This document shows positions 1 through 11,676 of a DNA stretch of 64,000 nt, piece after piece. The position numbers and the translations under genes were made by a program. The notes beneath the pieces are model-generated. The model saw only the letters and a list, made by a program, of their open reading frames with translations. It did not search any database and was not told the origin of the DNA. Source of the DNA: Myrica gale (lineage: Eukaryota; Streptophyta; Magnoliopsida; Fagales; Myricaceae); the NCBI GenBank assembly GCA_963930655.1, contig OZ005619.1, positions 5,624,501 to 5,688,500 of the forward strand. The letters run 5' to 3'. Position 1 is the stretch's first letter. Every line of letters begins with the position of its first letter.

Positions 1-480
1 TCCACCGAATCTAAGTGCTGGTCGTTGCCTTGGTTCTCCTCTTGTAGACTCGGACATGTGAGTTCTTCTTCCATCAAAGGGTTGCTCCTCTTCCACGCTT
101 GGGGGTGGTATGCGGTTGCCCCCATTTGGTTCTCCTCCAAGTCTTGCCAAGATTGCTTGCAAGTCTTGTCTCATGCCTTCCACCGCCTTCATATTCTCCT
201 CCGTATCATTTGTCACTGAGATGATGGCCCCTTGCATGTCAGCCATGGAAGTTGTAGTCTCCACCATCTTCTCCTTCATCCAACGAGATGCCAGCTCCAA
301 AGCTTCAAAACGGTCTTTGTTGGATGGAAATGAACTCGATGCGGCCTCCATTGGAACACTTGGCTGCAACAAGTCCAACCGTGGGTTCTCTCCCAAAGGA
401 AGATCGAACCCCTTACCCACCAAGAACGTATCAAGAACAAACACTTTCCGACCTCGGGTTCTCTCCAAATTGAAGATCGA
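1..480 (-). pseudogene. Ty3/gypsy-like retrotransposon gag N-terminus, partial
   Basis: On the minus strand a reading frame is open from about position 480 to the window edge, with a Met at 351. After it come an acidic/Ser-rich stretch, a helical segment (ELASRWMKEKMVETT), a second helical segment (MRQDLQAILARLGGEP) and a Pro/Arg-rich linker. This is the usual look of the start of a plant Ty3/gypsy gag. It lies directly downstream (minus strand) of an LTR end and a primer-binding-like site at 610-630, which supports the call. A parallel frame contains a partial repeat of the motif GFDL..GENPR with a stop, so the 5' leader may carry a short duplication. The rest of the element lies beyond the left edge, so integrity cannot be judged. 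Confidence 0.6.
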
Positions 481-609
481 AGCCCTCCATAGATTATAAT
501 TCCAACACAATACAAACAAATTTCTTCTACAAAAATCTTAGTAATAATAATCAAAGTAAGGTTTACTCGTGTTTACCTCGCTTGAAGTGAAGAAAACTTC
601 AAGCAACTC

Positions 610-630
610 CTCTCAATGAAAGCACCAATT
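610..630 (-). other. Primer-binding-site-like sequence of LTR element
   Basis: Immediately inside the LTR end, the minus strand reads TTGGTGCTTTCATTGAGAG. It starts two bases from the LTR terminus, where a tRNA primer site is expected. I did not identify the tRNA. The position between LTR and gag is the main support. Confidence 0.5.
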
Positions 631-1240
631 TGTTAGGGTCCCCGGTCAAGGACTCCACAACAATTACCAACTCCTCCACGCGATCCGATCCAACACCGTA
701 ATCGATTCTCCCGAACCGTTTTTAGTAACACACGAGCGTAGAACATAGGATCAAACTCACAATAAATGAAGAATACTTCACTCTTATTACGAAGAACGTG
801 GCCTAAGGATTATTAGTCCTTCGAACCACAAGAACACAAGAACACTCGTACTAGGTTATTAGCCCAAGCACGCCCAACTCAAGAGGTTATTAGCCCCCAA
901 GTCTACTGGCATAAACGTGTCTATGTCTGGCCACTCTCAGAAAGCTCTCTAGCTCTCACTACTCAACTCTATGACTCAATGTCTTCTAATGCTCCTAAGG
1001 AGTGCTTATATAGGCCTTCTCAGGAGCTTATAAAACCCTAATCAAATCAAATCTAATCAATCTAAATCAAATCTTCAAGATTCTAAGGAAACAATTCCTA
1101 GAATCAAGGAGATTTGATGATACATTCCTAAAACATCAAAACTCAGAAAGGAAAGATAATCTTCTAGAAACATCTAATTCTAGAAGATAAGATTTATTCA
1201 ATCACTACCATAATCAAAGTCAATCTCTGAAGATGTTATC
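631..1240 (-). mobile_element. Long terminal repeat of the Ty3/gypsy-like element (approximate outer end)
   Basis: The inner boundary is sharp: on the plus strand TGTTAGGG begins at 631, so the LTR ends in ...CCCTAACA on the element's own strand. A TATA box in minus orientation (CCTATATAAG, 1005-1014) fits a promoter in U3/R. The outer boundary was not found precisely. Composition changes to GC-rich at about 1255, so about 1240 is an estimate. The sequence is AT-rich with repeated phrases around 'ggttattag', typical of LTRs. Only one LTR is in the window, so LTR identity cannot be used for dating. Confidence 0.6.
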
Positions 1241-1254
1241 CTGAAATATTGATC

Positions 1255-1790
1255 TCACCGCCGTCCGCCGCCTTACACGGTGGCGCCGCCGCCGTGCTCC
1301 TCCTTGGGTGGTGATGCTCCTCCAACTCCTAAGGTCATGCTCGTCACTTCCCGTCCAGTCACCGCTAAAGGTGGTGGTGCTCCGCCGCCGGCGGTGGCTG
1401 TTGTGGTTAGCCACTCTTGGTCATCTGCTGCTGCTTGGCTTGGCTGGGGGCCAAGGCCCTGCTGTGGTGCTAAGTCCTGACAAGGCCATGTGGTGGTCAT
1501 GAGCTTGTTGTGGCATGTCTGCGGCTGGCTGACTTGCTTGCTGGGCGTGGGCATCGCTGGGCTGCCATGGCTTGTCAGTGGAGCTGGTGTGCCTTGCTCG
1601 CGCATGATGATGCCATGGTCTGTCTGTGGTGCCTCGACTGCGCGCGCTGTGGGCGTGCTAGATGCTCCTGCCGCGCGCGCTGTGGGCGTGCTAGATGCTC
1701 CTGCCGCGCGCGCTGTGGGGGTGTCAAAGGCGCCCATGGGTGTCATTGGCGCCGCATCTCACGTGTTATCCTCCTCCTCGGGGCAGTTCA
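1255..1790. repeat. GC-rich low-complexity block with 33-bp tandem repeat
   Basis: This 0.5-kb block is strongly GC-rich (GCCGCC, GCGCGC, GGTGGTG runs) in otherwise AT-rich DNA. It contains 2.5-3 tandem copies of a 33-bp unit starting at 1641, 1674 and 1707, near identical. Overlapping ORFs exist on both strands because stops are rare in GC-rich DNA. On the minus strand the 33-bp unit would encode an 11-residue Ala/Thr/Ser-rich repeat. No recognised domain is present. It lies between the LTR and the MULE transposase and may be captured host DNA or part of the damaged left end of the MULE. I do not call a gene. Confidence 0.6.
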
Positions 1791-3290
1791 GTCCAAGGTA
1801 TTCACTGGGGACACTTTCACACAAATCGCGGTAGCTGTGAAATGGTGATGACTGACCGAATTGGTCCAGAGTTTTCAACGACTGTATGTATCATTGGATG
1901 CAATGAATAAAGGCTTCAAAGATGGTTGCAGGCCTTTAATATGCTTTGACGACTGTTTCCTAAAAGGAGAATTCAAAGGGCAGCTCCTGAGTGCGGTAGC
2001 GCGAGATCCGAATAACAACATGTATCCCTTGGCCTTCGTAGTGGTGGAAGCAAAGCTGAAGGATTGTTGGATGTGGTTCTTGGAGACCCTTGTGAGGGAT
2101 CTCGGTGTGGCTCCACTAGGTGGCTGGACATTCATGTCCGACCGACAGAATGTATGTTTTTTAACAATGTTCTTTCAGCGTGATTTTTGTCGATATGGGC
2201 TGAAAATAACGTATTGTACTAAACTTCCTTGAATGATATTTAGGGGCTTATGCCAGCATTCGATGATGTCATACCGACAGTGGACCATCGTTTTTGTGTC
2301 AGACACTTATATGCTAATTTCAGAGATGCCGGACACTGAGGGGTAGCACTGAAGGACAAGTTGTGGGGTGCTGCAACAACGTATACGGAGACGGACTTTA
2401 ATAGGAAAATGAAAGAGCTGGAGGCGCTCAGCCCAGACGTATATGAGTACCTCCAGAAAGTGGATCAAAGTGTATGGTCCCGCTCTTGGTTTAACACGCA
2501 TAGTAAGAGCGCTTGGTCGTCAACAACTTATGCGAGAGCTTCAACTCCTACATTCTGGCAGCTCGCACGATGGTAGAGATGATCAGGAAAAAGCTAATGA
2601 GACGATATTAGAAGAGATAGGGGATACTTAAGCACAGTGGCCGATTATGCCCACGAATAATGGAGAAGTTTGAGGAGATTGGTCAGGAGGCGACGTATTG
2701 TCTCCCGACATACGCTGGGGATGGATTCTTCGAAGTTGAGTGTCATCTAAGGCACTTCTTGGTGAACATTTGAGGCGCACATGCTCATGTCGGAAGTGGA
2801 ACTTATCTGGTATACCATACGCTCATGGGTTTTTTGCTATCATATATGACGGCAGTACCACAGAGGACTTTGTTGATTGATATTACACCGTTGAGGCGTA
2901 TCGACGGGCATACGCACCTATTATCTATCCAATGCCTTCTGAAGAGCAGTGGTTGCATACAACATATGAACCAATGGACCCCCCACCGTCAAGGGCTCAA
3001 CATGGGAGGCCTAGGAAGTTGAGGAAAAGGGGACCAGAGGAACCAGCATCGTCCAATAGAAGGATTCCAAGGCGGCAAAATGGAATCATGTGCTCTCAGT
3101 GTAAAGAGTCGGGCCACAATAAACACAGTGGTCCACACCTCAATCGTAGAAGAGCTTTACGCAGTAACCGAAGGTTGTCTAGTGCCCCGGCAGCACCATT
3201 TGTTAGCGGACTCACACATTCAGATAGTACTCCAACTACCCGCACCACTGGACAGGTGCAAATATGCTTCACATTGTTGTTTATATTTTG
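1790..3290 (+). pseudogene. Mutator-like (MULE) transposase, decayed
   Basis: Frames along this stretch read as a MuDR-type transposase. The DDE core starts around 1910 (motif LICFDDCFLKGEF, first catalytic Asp) and continues to WTFMSDRQ (second Asp). A probable 92-bp intron follows (2152-2243, GTATGT...TTTAG). Then come GLMPAFDDV and the C/H motif HRFCVRHLYANFRDAGH, and a candidate Glu in KELEALSPD. Further on there are a SWIM-type zinc finger (CSCRKW..GIPYAH, with Tyr in place of the usual Cys) and a zinc knuckle CSQCKESGHNKHSGPH (last Cys replaced by Gly). Damage includes a TGA after DAGH and frame changes near 2490, 2620 and 2775. The N-terminal region of a normal MULE transposase is missing. 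Neighbours are a GC-rich block upstream and a convergent GRF zinc-finger pseudogene. The element is not expected to be active. Confidence 0.85.
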
Positions 3291-3641
3291 ATATTCGCTT
3301 GACGATTTGCACTGCTCACATATGTCGTTTATGGAGGACGAGAGTCGGGGCACACCTCGTGCTTATGAACCCACACCATCTTAATCAACAGTCGAGAGAC
3401 GATCTGTACCGATAAGGACAAACAGCACCAGGTCCGATTATACATTAGGACATTGTCTCTGGTATTTTCTTACTTCATTGTGTATGCTAGTTATGACAGC
3501 TTACACAGAGCTGAAAACTTTCGCAACTCATACTAGAGATGGAAGCAGACGAGATTGTACTAGCGAGACCAAAGGTAAGCACATATTGACAATATGGCTA
3601 ACATAAATATGCAGGTTGCCTAACGAGTTATTCCTTTAAGT

Positions 3642-4049
3642 TTGCAGACATCGAAAAAGAAAGGTAGTAAAGCTCAATTATCGTATAGAGAGCCATATGC
3701 AGTGGCAGAGACACGCCCTATGAGGAGGAGTTATACACAGCCACCTACATTGAGCACAAGGTTAGCAACCACAAGGATCGCTGCAAGAATAAAGATGCGA
3801 CGATCTAAAAGGTTGCAAAGGGGAGTGGGATCGCAGGTGAGCAGCAGCAGCAAACCACCAGTAATAATTAACCTGGCTGAGCCAGAATATGGAGTAAGGG
3901 TTAGATGCTCATGGGGGCCTCCTGGTGCCGGTGGTGTGCAGTTCAGAGTATCAGACTACCATCTGGGACAGCGCGATAAGGGGAAGATTCCAGCTGCAGA
4001 TAAATTGGGGGTGAAGGATAAAGGGAAGAAACATCGATGGCAGCTGTAG
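3642..4049 (+). pseudogene. Basic Ser/Arg-rich ORF downstream of MULE transposase
   Basis: A 135-codon open frame downstream of the transposase, rich in Arg, Lys and Ser, with no domain I recognise. It ends in a Lys-rich tail (DKGKKHRWQL). It lies inside the putative MULE, between the transposase C-terminus and the antisense GRF ORF, so it may be the last transposase exon or a separate accessory ORF. The stretch 3290-3640 between them has many stops and could hold introns. Function unknown. Confidence 0.35.
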
Positions 4050-4527
4050 TGTGATAGGATTTGTTGGTATAAGTGAGAACTGTTTGTAGTGCAGTTGATA
4101 TTGCTGCTTGGGCCTTATTTTATCGTTTGTTGGAATCATGTTGGGACATATGCTTGGCTGTCTTTGGTTGTTTTGTTGTTTTGGCAGATAGTGTAGGTTA
4201 GTTGTGGTAGTGATTTTTGACAGCCAATTTTGTTGGAAACTGGATTGTGCTTTTCATTTTGGATCACTATTTTGTTCACAAGTATAGGGACATAAGTTAG
4301 CTTTCTTTGAACAGGTTTAATGCAAAATGGTTTTGATATTTTGAACAAGGTGGTTATGTTACAATGGCACAGATGATCTTTGAAACAAGTTTAATGGAAA
4401 ATGAGGACAACCAGCAATTAATTGCACGAGGTCTACACATATTACAATAACACAAGACAACTACAAAAAGATTACATAGTCAGGTCCAATGTACCGTGGG
4501 ACGAATGTACAAGTTAATACAAAGAAC

Positions 4528-5299
4528 TCATGCCGGTAACATGTGCCTAAATTGACTACACAGTCCAGAACTATATAGATTAGCAACCAAAACTCCACCA
4601 AAAAGAAACCAGCTGAAAACCAATGCGGTCTTATAACACATATTCTCGACCTCGGTCTTCTTTCTCTCCACTTGAATCTCACACATATGTTGCGCAGTCA
4701 TGACCTCAATTTTGGCTTGTTGTTCATTACTAATTGCCTCAATGACTAATCGGTGTTGTGAAGCCATTACATCGATCTCTTCTCGATGTTGCGCAATTAT
4801 GGCTTCCATGTTCTTATTTTGCTATCGGAGCTGTCCAGTAATTGATTCCCAAGAAGTTTCTTCACTAAACTTCTGCCCGTGCATCTCTCGGAATTACCTA
4901 ATCAGCCTTTGTCCATATGCACACATCTTAGGATCTTTTCATGCAAAATAATTGCAATGACCACCATCCTGCAATTAATTTACTATGTTCAACACCTAAT
5001 AAACACATACATACTTAAAGTATAATCAACCTTATTAAAAAGACCAAATTAACTACCTACAAAATTTAGTTAAGCTAATGACGTCAATTTGTACTATTCA
5101 AGACAAAACAAAAAAGACACTAAATGTGGGGGCAACAACTAACCTTGTACTTCACACAACCCCAAAAGCGTCTGCCCCAATTTTCATCCGTAAAGGCAGT
5201 GGTCGAAATTACTCTCAAGTCGCAAAAACATCTTGGACCCTCTATAGAATATGCACTTTGTTCATTTCCAGAGCTACCAGTGGAGTATGATTCGGACAT
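4528..5299 (-). pseudogene. GRF-type zinc-finger protein with coiled coil and C-terminal TM segment, inactivated
   Basis: Two exons on the minus strand. Exon 1 (5299-5144) starts MSESYSTGSS and carries CFCDLRVISTTAF..ENWGRRFWGC. It ends at AAG|GTTAGT. Exon 2 (4968-4528, after TTGCAG) continues DGGHCNYFA, completing the zf-GRF signature (C-x-C, GRxFxxC, C-x-x-F). A coiled coil (EAIIAQHREEIDVMASQH...) and a hydrophobic segment near the end (VFSWFLFGGVLVANLY) follow. Three in-frame stops interrupt exon 2: TGA where the invariant Trp of FxW is expected, TAA 16 codons later, and TAG shortly before the coiled coil. The fold order matches the plant family of small GRF/coiled-coil/TM proteins often found inside MULEs. 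It faces the MULE transposase tail to tail. Confidence 0.75.
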
Positions 5300-5689
5300 T
5301 TCAAAAGTTGGGGCTAACACAAAACAACATTACCAATTTCCCCCCTAAAGTTAACTCAACAAATGAACAACGAAAATAACTACAACTAACAGAGAAGTGA
5401 GCAAGCTTTCACCTCTAAATAATCTCCAGCTGAGAAATCGGCAAGCTTGAGGATTCAAAGGTGTTGGGATATGAAGGAGGAGGAAGACAGAAAAGTACTC
5501 AAACCTTCAACTACGACAACGACAATGGGGAGAGGTAGGCTGCTTCTCAGCAGGAAGGGGAGGACACCTTCGCCGAATGGGTTGGACGGGAGGAAGGCTT
5601 CGGTGAAAAATGGAGAACTTCAAAATGATATATCAAACACACATGGGTATTTTGGTAAAGACATATGGGATTGGCGCATGTGCGGCGCA

Positions 5690-5846
5690 CTTGACGCCGA
5701 ATTTCGTGACTTTTGACCGAAAATTGGACGGGGGCAAAGATTGAAAATGTTTGAAATTTATGGGGTATAAATCACCATTTTGATACTTAAGGGGGATCGA
5801 TTGCAATTGCTCCATACTTGAGGGGCGCAAAATGACATTACCCCTA
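5690..5846. mobile_element. Putative right terminal region of the MULE
   Basis: The stretch ends GGGGCGCAAAATGACATTACCCC and contains phrases such as 'gattgcaattgctccatacttgagg'. These resemble the long terminal inverted repeats of plant MULEs and the TIR style of the 8412-8958 element here. No matching left terminus is visible upstream of 1790, so the left end is lost or replaced. The 5447-5716 frame inside it is probably not a gene. Confidence 0.4.
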
Positions 5847-6227
5847 TATTTTTAATATTTATAGTTCTTAATTTTCAATATTTTAACTCTTAAGACATTT
5901 TTTATATTACATAGTAAAAAAAAATTCATGTCATTTTCCCTTAGGAATTGGTCCCCTTCAGATTGATTCCTGGCTCCGCCACTGCTTTTATGTTTTACTT
6001 TCATAAAAAGCCTTTTTGTTTCGAAATGAGAATTGTTAAACTGTCTATGAGTGTCTAGTTTAGATTTTAGGTGAATTTTTTTTTTTAATTTCTTATATTT
6101 CAATATAATCGGAACCGGCTTGAGCATTTTGGTATAATTCCTTACTCACCCTTATCCCCAGATACTTCTTGGTTTGTGGACTTATTTTAAATATTTTGGT
6201 ATGTACTTGGTTGTTATATTTGCTTAA

Positions 6228-6410
6228 GGATGTGTTTGTGTAATAAAATTTTACACTTCTTAAAATTTTAACCCAATAAAAAATTATAATATAATTTCTC
6301 TTTCTTCATCGTATCATTACTTTTCACTATAATAAATATTAAAAAATCTTCTCTCTCTTCACTTTTTCACCAAATTTAATACCCTTAAATTTTAACATTC
6401 AAACACAACC
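6228..6410. mobile_element. PIF/Harbinger-like MITE
   Basis: A 183-bp element with ends GGATGTGTTTG... and ...CAAACACAACC (inverted), flanked by TAA on both sides (6225-6227 and 6411-6413). The interior contains the family phrase 'ttcactataataaatatt...tcttcactttttcacca', seen in several other copies in this window. A 3-bp TAA/TTA duplication is characteristic of PIF/Harbinger-type elements. Confidence 0.7.
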
Positions 6411-8411
6411 TAAGTGTCTATGACTGAGTTTAAGTCACATAAAACTATTAAGAGATGTAATAAGACGGCACATAGGGAGTCTCATTTGGGAAACCAAGAG
6501 CCCGCTTATGATGAAAGGAAGGGCATGTATACCGCTGGGACGTTGCCCTTCAACTCGAAGGAATTTATTGTCTCGTTACCTACCTGACTTATCGTGCTTC
6601 CTCATCTGGTTCAGTGAGGTAGTTTTCTTCTGGCGTATATATTGTTTAGATTTTATTTTATCTCACCATACCTTGTAATTTTAATTTAATTTTTGGAATT
6701 TAGATGAATGTTTAGTTAAAAAAAATTATGAATGTTTATTTTACATTTTATTTATCGTTAATTTCTTGCATTTAGATGGGAATTGATATTTTGAATCAAA
6801 TAGTGTATTTATTTTATAATCTTTTTCTCCTAATAAAATTTTTTTTTTCTGATCAAATGGAAATTATAACCGTTCAAACAAAACCTCGTTTTAGCACCAG
6901 AAATGTCCGTCTCAAAAAATACGTTCAAACGAGACACTATACTTTCGAACTCTATACGACATTATATTACAAAAGTTTGAACAAAAGTTATCCGTTCCCA
7001 CCCAAAATGATATCTCGTTCAAAATAATACCTGTCATTCGAACATAAATAAAAATAAAGGAACAGTGAAACTTGCATTGGTCCTTTAAAATTAACGTTCG
7101 AAATTGTCACATAAGCTTCATACAAACAGGGCATAAGGCCCATAATTCCTACTCGTGTCCAAAGACTTAGAATCTAATCTAACCCTTGCTGAGCATGAGC
7201 ACTGCTACTCTTGTAAACTCAAGAGGCGACAATGGTGCGAATCTAGGAACACTCCCAACATTTTGGCATGCAAACAGCAGAAATATATTGGGCAGACACG
7301 ATCACAATACAAATTTGGGCCCGGGACAAAACCGAAAAGTAAAGAGAGAACAGAAAACAATTCAATGTGGTCAGGGTGGTTTATATAAATCTAGTTGGAC
7401 CTACATTTTCAGGTCTATTGGGCTCGCAATCATTTTTTAAAGGACACTTTTCTTTCCTTCCTTTTGTTTTTTTCAATTGTCTCTCGCTACTATATATATA
7501 AATCTAGTCGTGTTTGTTTTTCTTCGGATGGTGCTGAGAGAATTATAACGAATTCCTAAGTTATTCTCGATAACTGCTGATATAGAGGTGGCCCATGATT
7601 GTTTATTGATACGTCATCAGAGATGTGGCCACTAGGCAGCACATATCAATACCAACTTACACATGGAATGGATCTTTAATTATTAACTCTCATGATAACA
7701 AATTAGTAAGCACGCCACACAAAGAACAAATAATATCATGATGATATCCAAAGCATCTACGAAGTCTCCTACTTTCTTTTTATTTTTATTTGTTTTTAAT
7801 TAGATGTTTGAAAATATACGCGCACTCCGACTAATGCTAGAATCTGTACAATCCATTCGTCTCACACAAATCGGACAATTACCAGATTAAAGGTCCTATA
7901 GTAGCCTCAAAAGATTAGTAGCACCTATAAAATTTTAAACTTAGGACTTTGGAAGCATACTACCAAAATCTAAGCTTGAACCACTTAAGCCAATCTCTTG
8001 GAATCACAAAATCTCATACTTGTAGTTCCTCGATTTGCATGCCTGAGAAGGCTTATGATAAGCAGTACCCTTTTGTCTCAACACCTTAATGATGACCAAC
8101 GTGGCTAATTATATTTCGCTCTAATGAAGAAGCCTACATATGATCTAATCAAAACCCTATCAACACATAAGTATTAGATGGAATGATGTTTGCTTGGGTG
8201 ACAAAAAAACAAAAGGGCAATGTCTTGAAAAGATGAAGAACACGAGGACATATTCATAAAGTATTATTTTATTTCCTCTTATAAAAAGGACACAACAATT
8301 AATCAATAACTCCCTACTTCCTGCAGGTTAGGCCCGAAAGCATACAATTTGTCTTTCAAAGTCATTTGCACTATACTTCTGTTATGTAAGAAAACTTATT
8401 GTTAATAAAAA

Positions 8412-8958
8412 GGCTAAATTAGTCTGCACGTTCCTGGGGTTTGACCCTTTTCCAACTTGGTCCTCAGGATTCTATTTTCCCTAAATGTATCCATAGGGTT
8501 TAGTATCAATCCCAAACACATTTTGCCATCAACTTAGTGGATGGAAATGCACACGTGGCTGACGGTGCACAAGTGGAAACTGACAGCTCAATTTAAAAAA
8601 AAATATCGTCCAATCGCAATGTGACATGTGTCAATTAAAAAAATAAAAATATTTTTTAAAAAAAAATAAGGGGCCTCCACCGGGGAAGGACTTCGATCCT
8701 TCCCTCTTTTCTTTTTTAAATAATAAAATAAAATCAATTATATTTTTTATTAATTTTAGATTTATTTTTTTTATTTACTGACACATGTCAATTATTTCGT
8801 GTGCGCTTTGAGCTACATGTGCATTTCATTCCACTAAGTTGATGGCAGGACCTGTTTGGGATTGAGACTAAACCCAGTAATATATTTAGGAAAAATTGAA
8901 CCCTGAGAACCAAGTTGGAAAAGGGTCGAACCCCAGAAACGTGTGGACTAATTTAGTC
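8412..8958. mobile_element. Non-autonomous MULE (TIR-MULE MITE) with 9-bp target duplication
   Basis: A 547-bp element with long inverted repeats of roughly 150 bp: the left arm starts GGCTAAATTAGTC and the right arm reads GACTAAATTAGTC in reverse complement. Similarity continues through the phrases 'gacccttttccaacttgg' and 'tttagt.tcaatcccaaaca'. The element is flanked by a perfect 9-bp direct repeat TAATAAAAA (8403-8411 and 8959-8967), the hallmark of Mutator-superfamily insertion. The interior (8590-8790) is A/T-rich with a short inverted 'gaaggacttcgatccttc'. It has no coding capacity. Confidence 0.9.
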
Positions 8959-8984
8959 TAATAAAAATTTTCCGTATTTGGTTT

Positions 8985-10330
8985 TTTTTTAAGTGTCTTT
9001 GGTTAAAAAAAAGATTATAAAGTAAATCGGTAAAGGGGAATAAGTGCATCGCCAAATATGTTAAAGTTTTTTTTTTCGTAATATATAGTGTATTTGTTAA
9101 TAATAATTCGGAGATTCAAATATCTCATTTATAAATTTTAACGGAGCGACCAAAAGACCGTACAAAGACTTATAAATCTTTTTTTTAAAAAATAGATTAA
9201 TGCCGTTTATTCTTTCATAAAAGTTAATCGATCTCTTGATTCGATTTACTCCTCGTAACATAGTAGTGGTTTATGACTTAATTCAGATTGCTTAAACCTT
9301 TTATTTTAGTATGCTTATCCAAAACAAAAATGTTATTTTAGTCCTAAGTGAGCGGCTAGCTAGCAAGTGAAGGTTAGCCAAAAAAAAAAACAATGATTAT
9401 AAAAGCTAATTGGTAAACGACAATAAGTGTGTCTGCCAAATGGGTCGTAGTTCAAAAGCAAGTAAAGTCTTTAAAACTGCCAAAATGATACTTCCCCTTA
9501 ATAATTTATTGGTCAAGTGCATTTTTGTTTTGGTCGGGAAAGAAATCGTGCATGAGTCTTGTGTCCGTCTCACAACGTATTAGCGTAGGCGGAGACTGCG
9601 TCGCGATACGCGACTCACGGGAGCATAGTATTTCACTTAAATATTATCTATAATATCAATATCCTAAGATAATTTTTTTTAAAAATTAAATAATCACAAT
9701 ACTAGATAAGAGAAATATTAAAGACACAGATATTTAATTAATTTAGTCTGTCATAAGACGTATTAGTGTAGGTAGAGAAAGTGCGTTGTGAGTCCCGACT
9801 GACAGGATTCACTCGAACATTACCTATATATAATATTAACATATCAAAATGCTTTTCAAAAAATAAAATAATCACATTGGATTAAAAAATATTAAAGACG
9901 GAAATTTAAATAGTTTTTGTTATAAGACTTACATTTACAATAAAAAAAAGTCATCTAAGTCTTGTATTTTAATAGATATTTTTATATTTAAACTTCAATA
10001 TATATATATAGGATAAGGTAAAAGTTTTTATATATAAAAAAATTACAAAGTAATAGGAAAGATATTTCTATATTTAAACTTCAATATTTTATTATCTTAA
10101 TGATAATCATAATATTATATCCAATTCTATACATGATATTATCTCTAACAGAGTTTTAAATATATATTTAGGATTTTAGAGTAAAATAAAATTCAATTAA
10201 AAATGCAAAATCGATCTATTGATTAATTTGATTTACTCCTCATAACATAGTAGTGGTTTATTATTTTGGTTTACTTATCCAAAATAAAAATGTTATTTTA
10301 AGGGTAGGATAGTAGGCTTATTAAAAAAAA
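8985..10330. repeat. Degenerate local duplications
   Basis: Three sets of imperfect direct repeats overlap here. A segment at about 9227-9345 recurs at about 10211-10305 (shared phrases 'cgatttactcctc.taacatagtagtggttta' and 'aaaatgttatttta'). A segment at about 9000-9055 recurs at about 9375-9445 ('gattataaa.gtaa..ggtaaa...aataagtg..tc.gccaaat'). A segment at about 9568-9750 recurs 183 bp downstream ('acgtattag.gtagg..gaga'). No coding capacity or terminal repeats are evident. The pattern suggests old tandem or segmental duplication, or a decayed retroelement. Confidence 0.6.
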
Positions 10331-11676
10331 TCATAGATTTTTTCTAAGCAGAGATAAGATTAGGATCAGAAACAATGTTGGGGATTCTAATATTCCAAGA
10401 GTCACTCCAAAAATTAAAGTTTTAAAAAAATTATGGTTGGGTAAATCAAAATATTCGTATAAAGAAATGCTAGTTTATAGGGGGAATGCTTCTTTTGAGG
10501 GGAGAGTTAAAGACAAAACTCAAGTTTGATAAAAACTATATATAGTTTGTCATCATTCACCCACGCCCGATTATTCCAACTCATACACTAAGTAACACGT
10601 GAAAACTAATTCTTAATATAGACCGTTCCATTTACTTTATTAATCTTCTAAAATTACTTTTAAAGGTAAATATAATTTGCACTATCAATTATAAAATTTT
10701 AAATATTTTACCATCTAAATTATTAATTTTATTATATTATATTTACAAACTATTGATTTTAGACACTTTACTGTGATGTTAAAAATTATTCATCAATTTA
10801 AATAGAAATTTCTTTTTTGGCTACTAAAATTATGATTTTCTCTCCTAAAAATGTTTCCATAAAAAATTACCAGAGAAAATTATCATTTTGCTTGCTAAAA
10901 AATAATCTTTCATTGAAGCCAACAACAATTGTAATCAAGAGTATAAAATATTTAAAATCAAGGCTTAATTATTGATATGGTATTAGTTTTTAATAAATCA
11001 GTCTATGGGGTCCACTAATGGGGACAAAGTCTAATATAAGTTATCGGATCTCGAAAATAGATATTTCTACCTCTAACCCATATCGGTCTTCCGCTAGTTT
11101 GCTAACTCTTGGTGGATAAAAAAACATATATTTATGAAAAATTGACCACATGACTTCATATTTAAAGTTGTATCCTAGGGATTAATTTATTAAAAGTCCA
11201 TACCACATGAATTTTAGCAATAATTAAGCCTATAATTAACAATTGTTGAGTGAAATGTGTCAAAAATAAATATTTTAGATGTAATAGGTTTAAACTCTTC
11301 AAATCTAAGGATGCATGTAAAATTTGGGGTATAAAATATGAAAACCTTATTAGTTAGGAGGATGAAAAATATATTTATCTCTTATTTTTATTTTTTTAAA
11401 TCAATGGACAACAGGTTTGATGGGTATCACATGTACGGTGTAAAATGGTAGCACACATTGGGTGAAATGCTACTCAGCTCCACTGTATAATAAACCTTTG
11501 TTTTCTTTACTTTTGAAGTTTTAAAAATATATTCTCTCTTTAATAATTTTTTTTTCTCTCTCTTTAATATATTTTTTTTCTAATCCTCTCTTTAATAATT
11601 TCTTATATGAAAAGGAACGGGTTTACCGTGGACTGAAAAAATTTCCTCAGCTGGACCCCACATTTCTCACAGCTAA

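Noticed and set aside
5447-5716. An 89-codon plus-strand ORF with a Thr/Arg-rich start
   Set aside because: It lies in the putative MULE terminal region, has no recognisable domain, and its frame crosses TIR-like sequence. Most likely chance.
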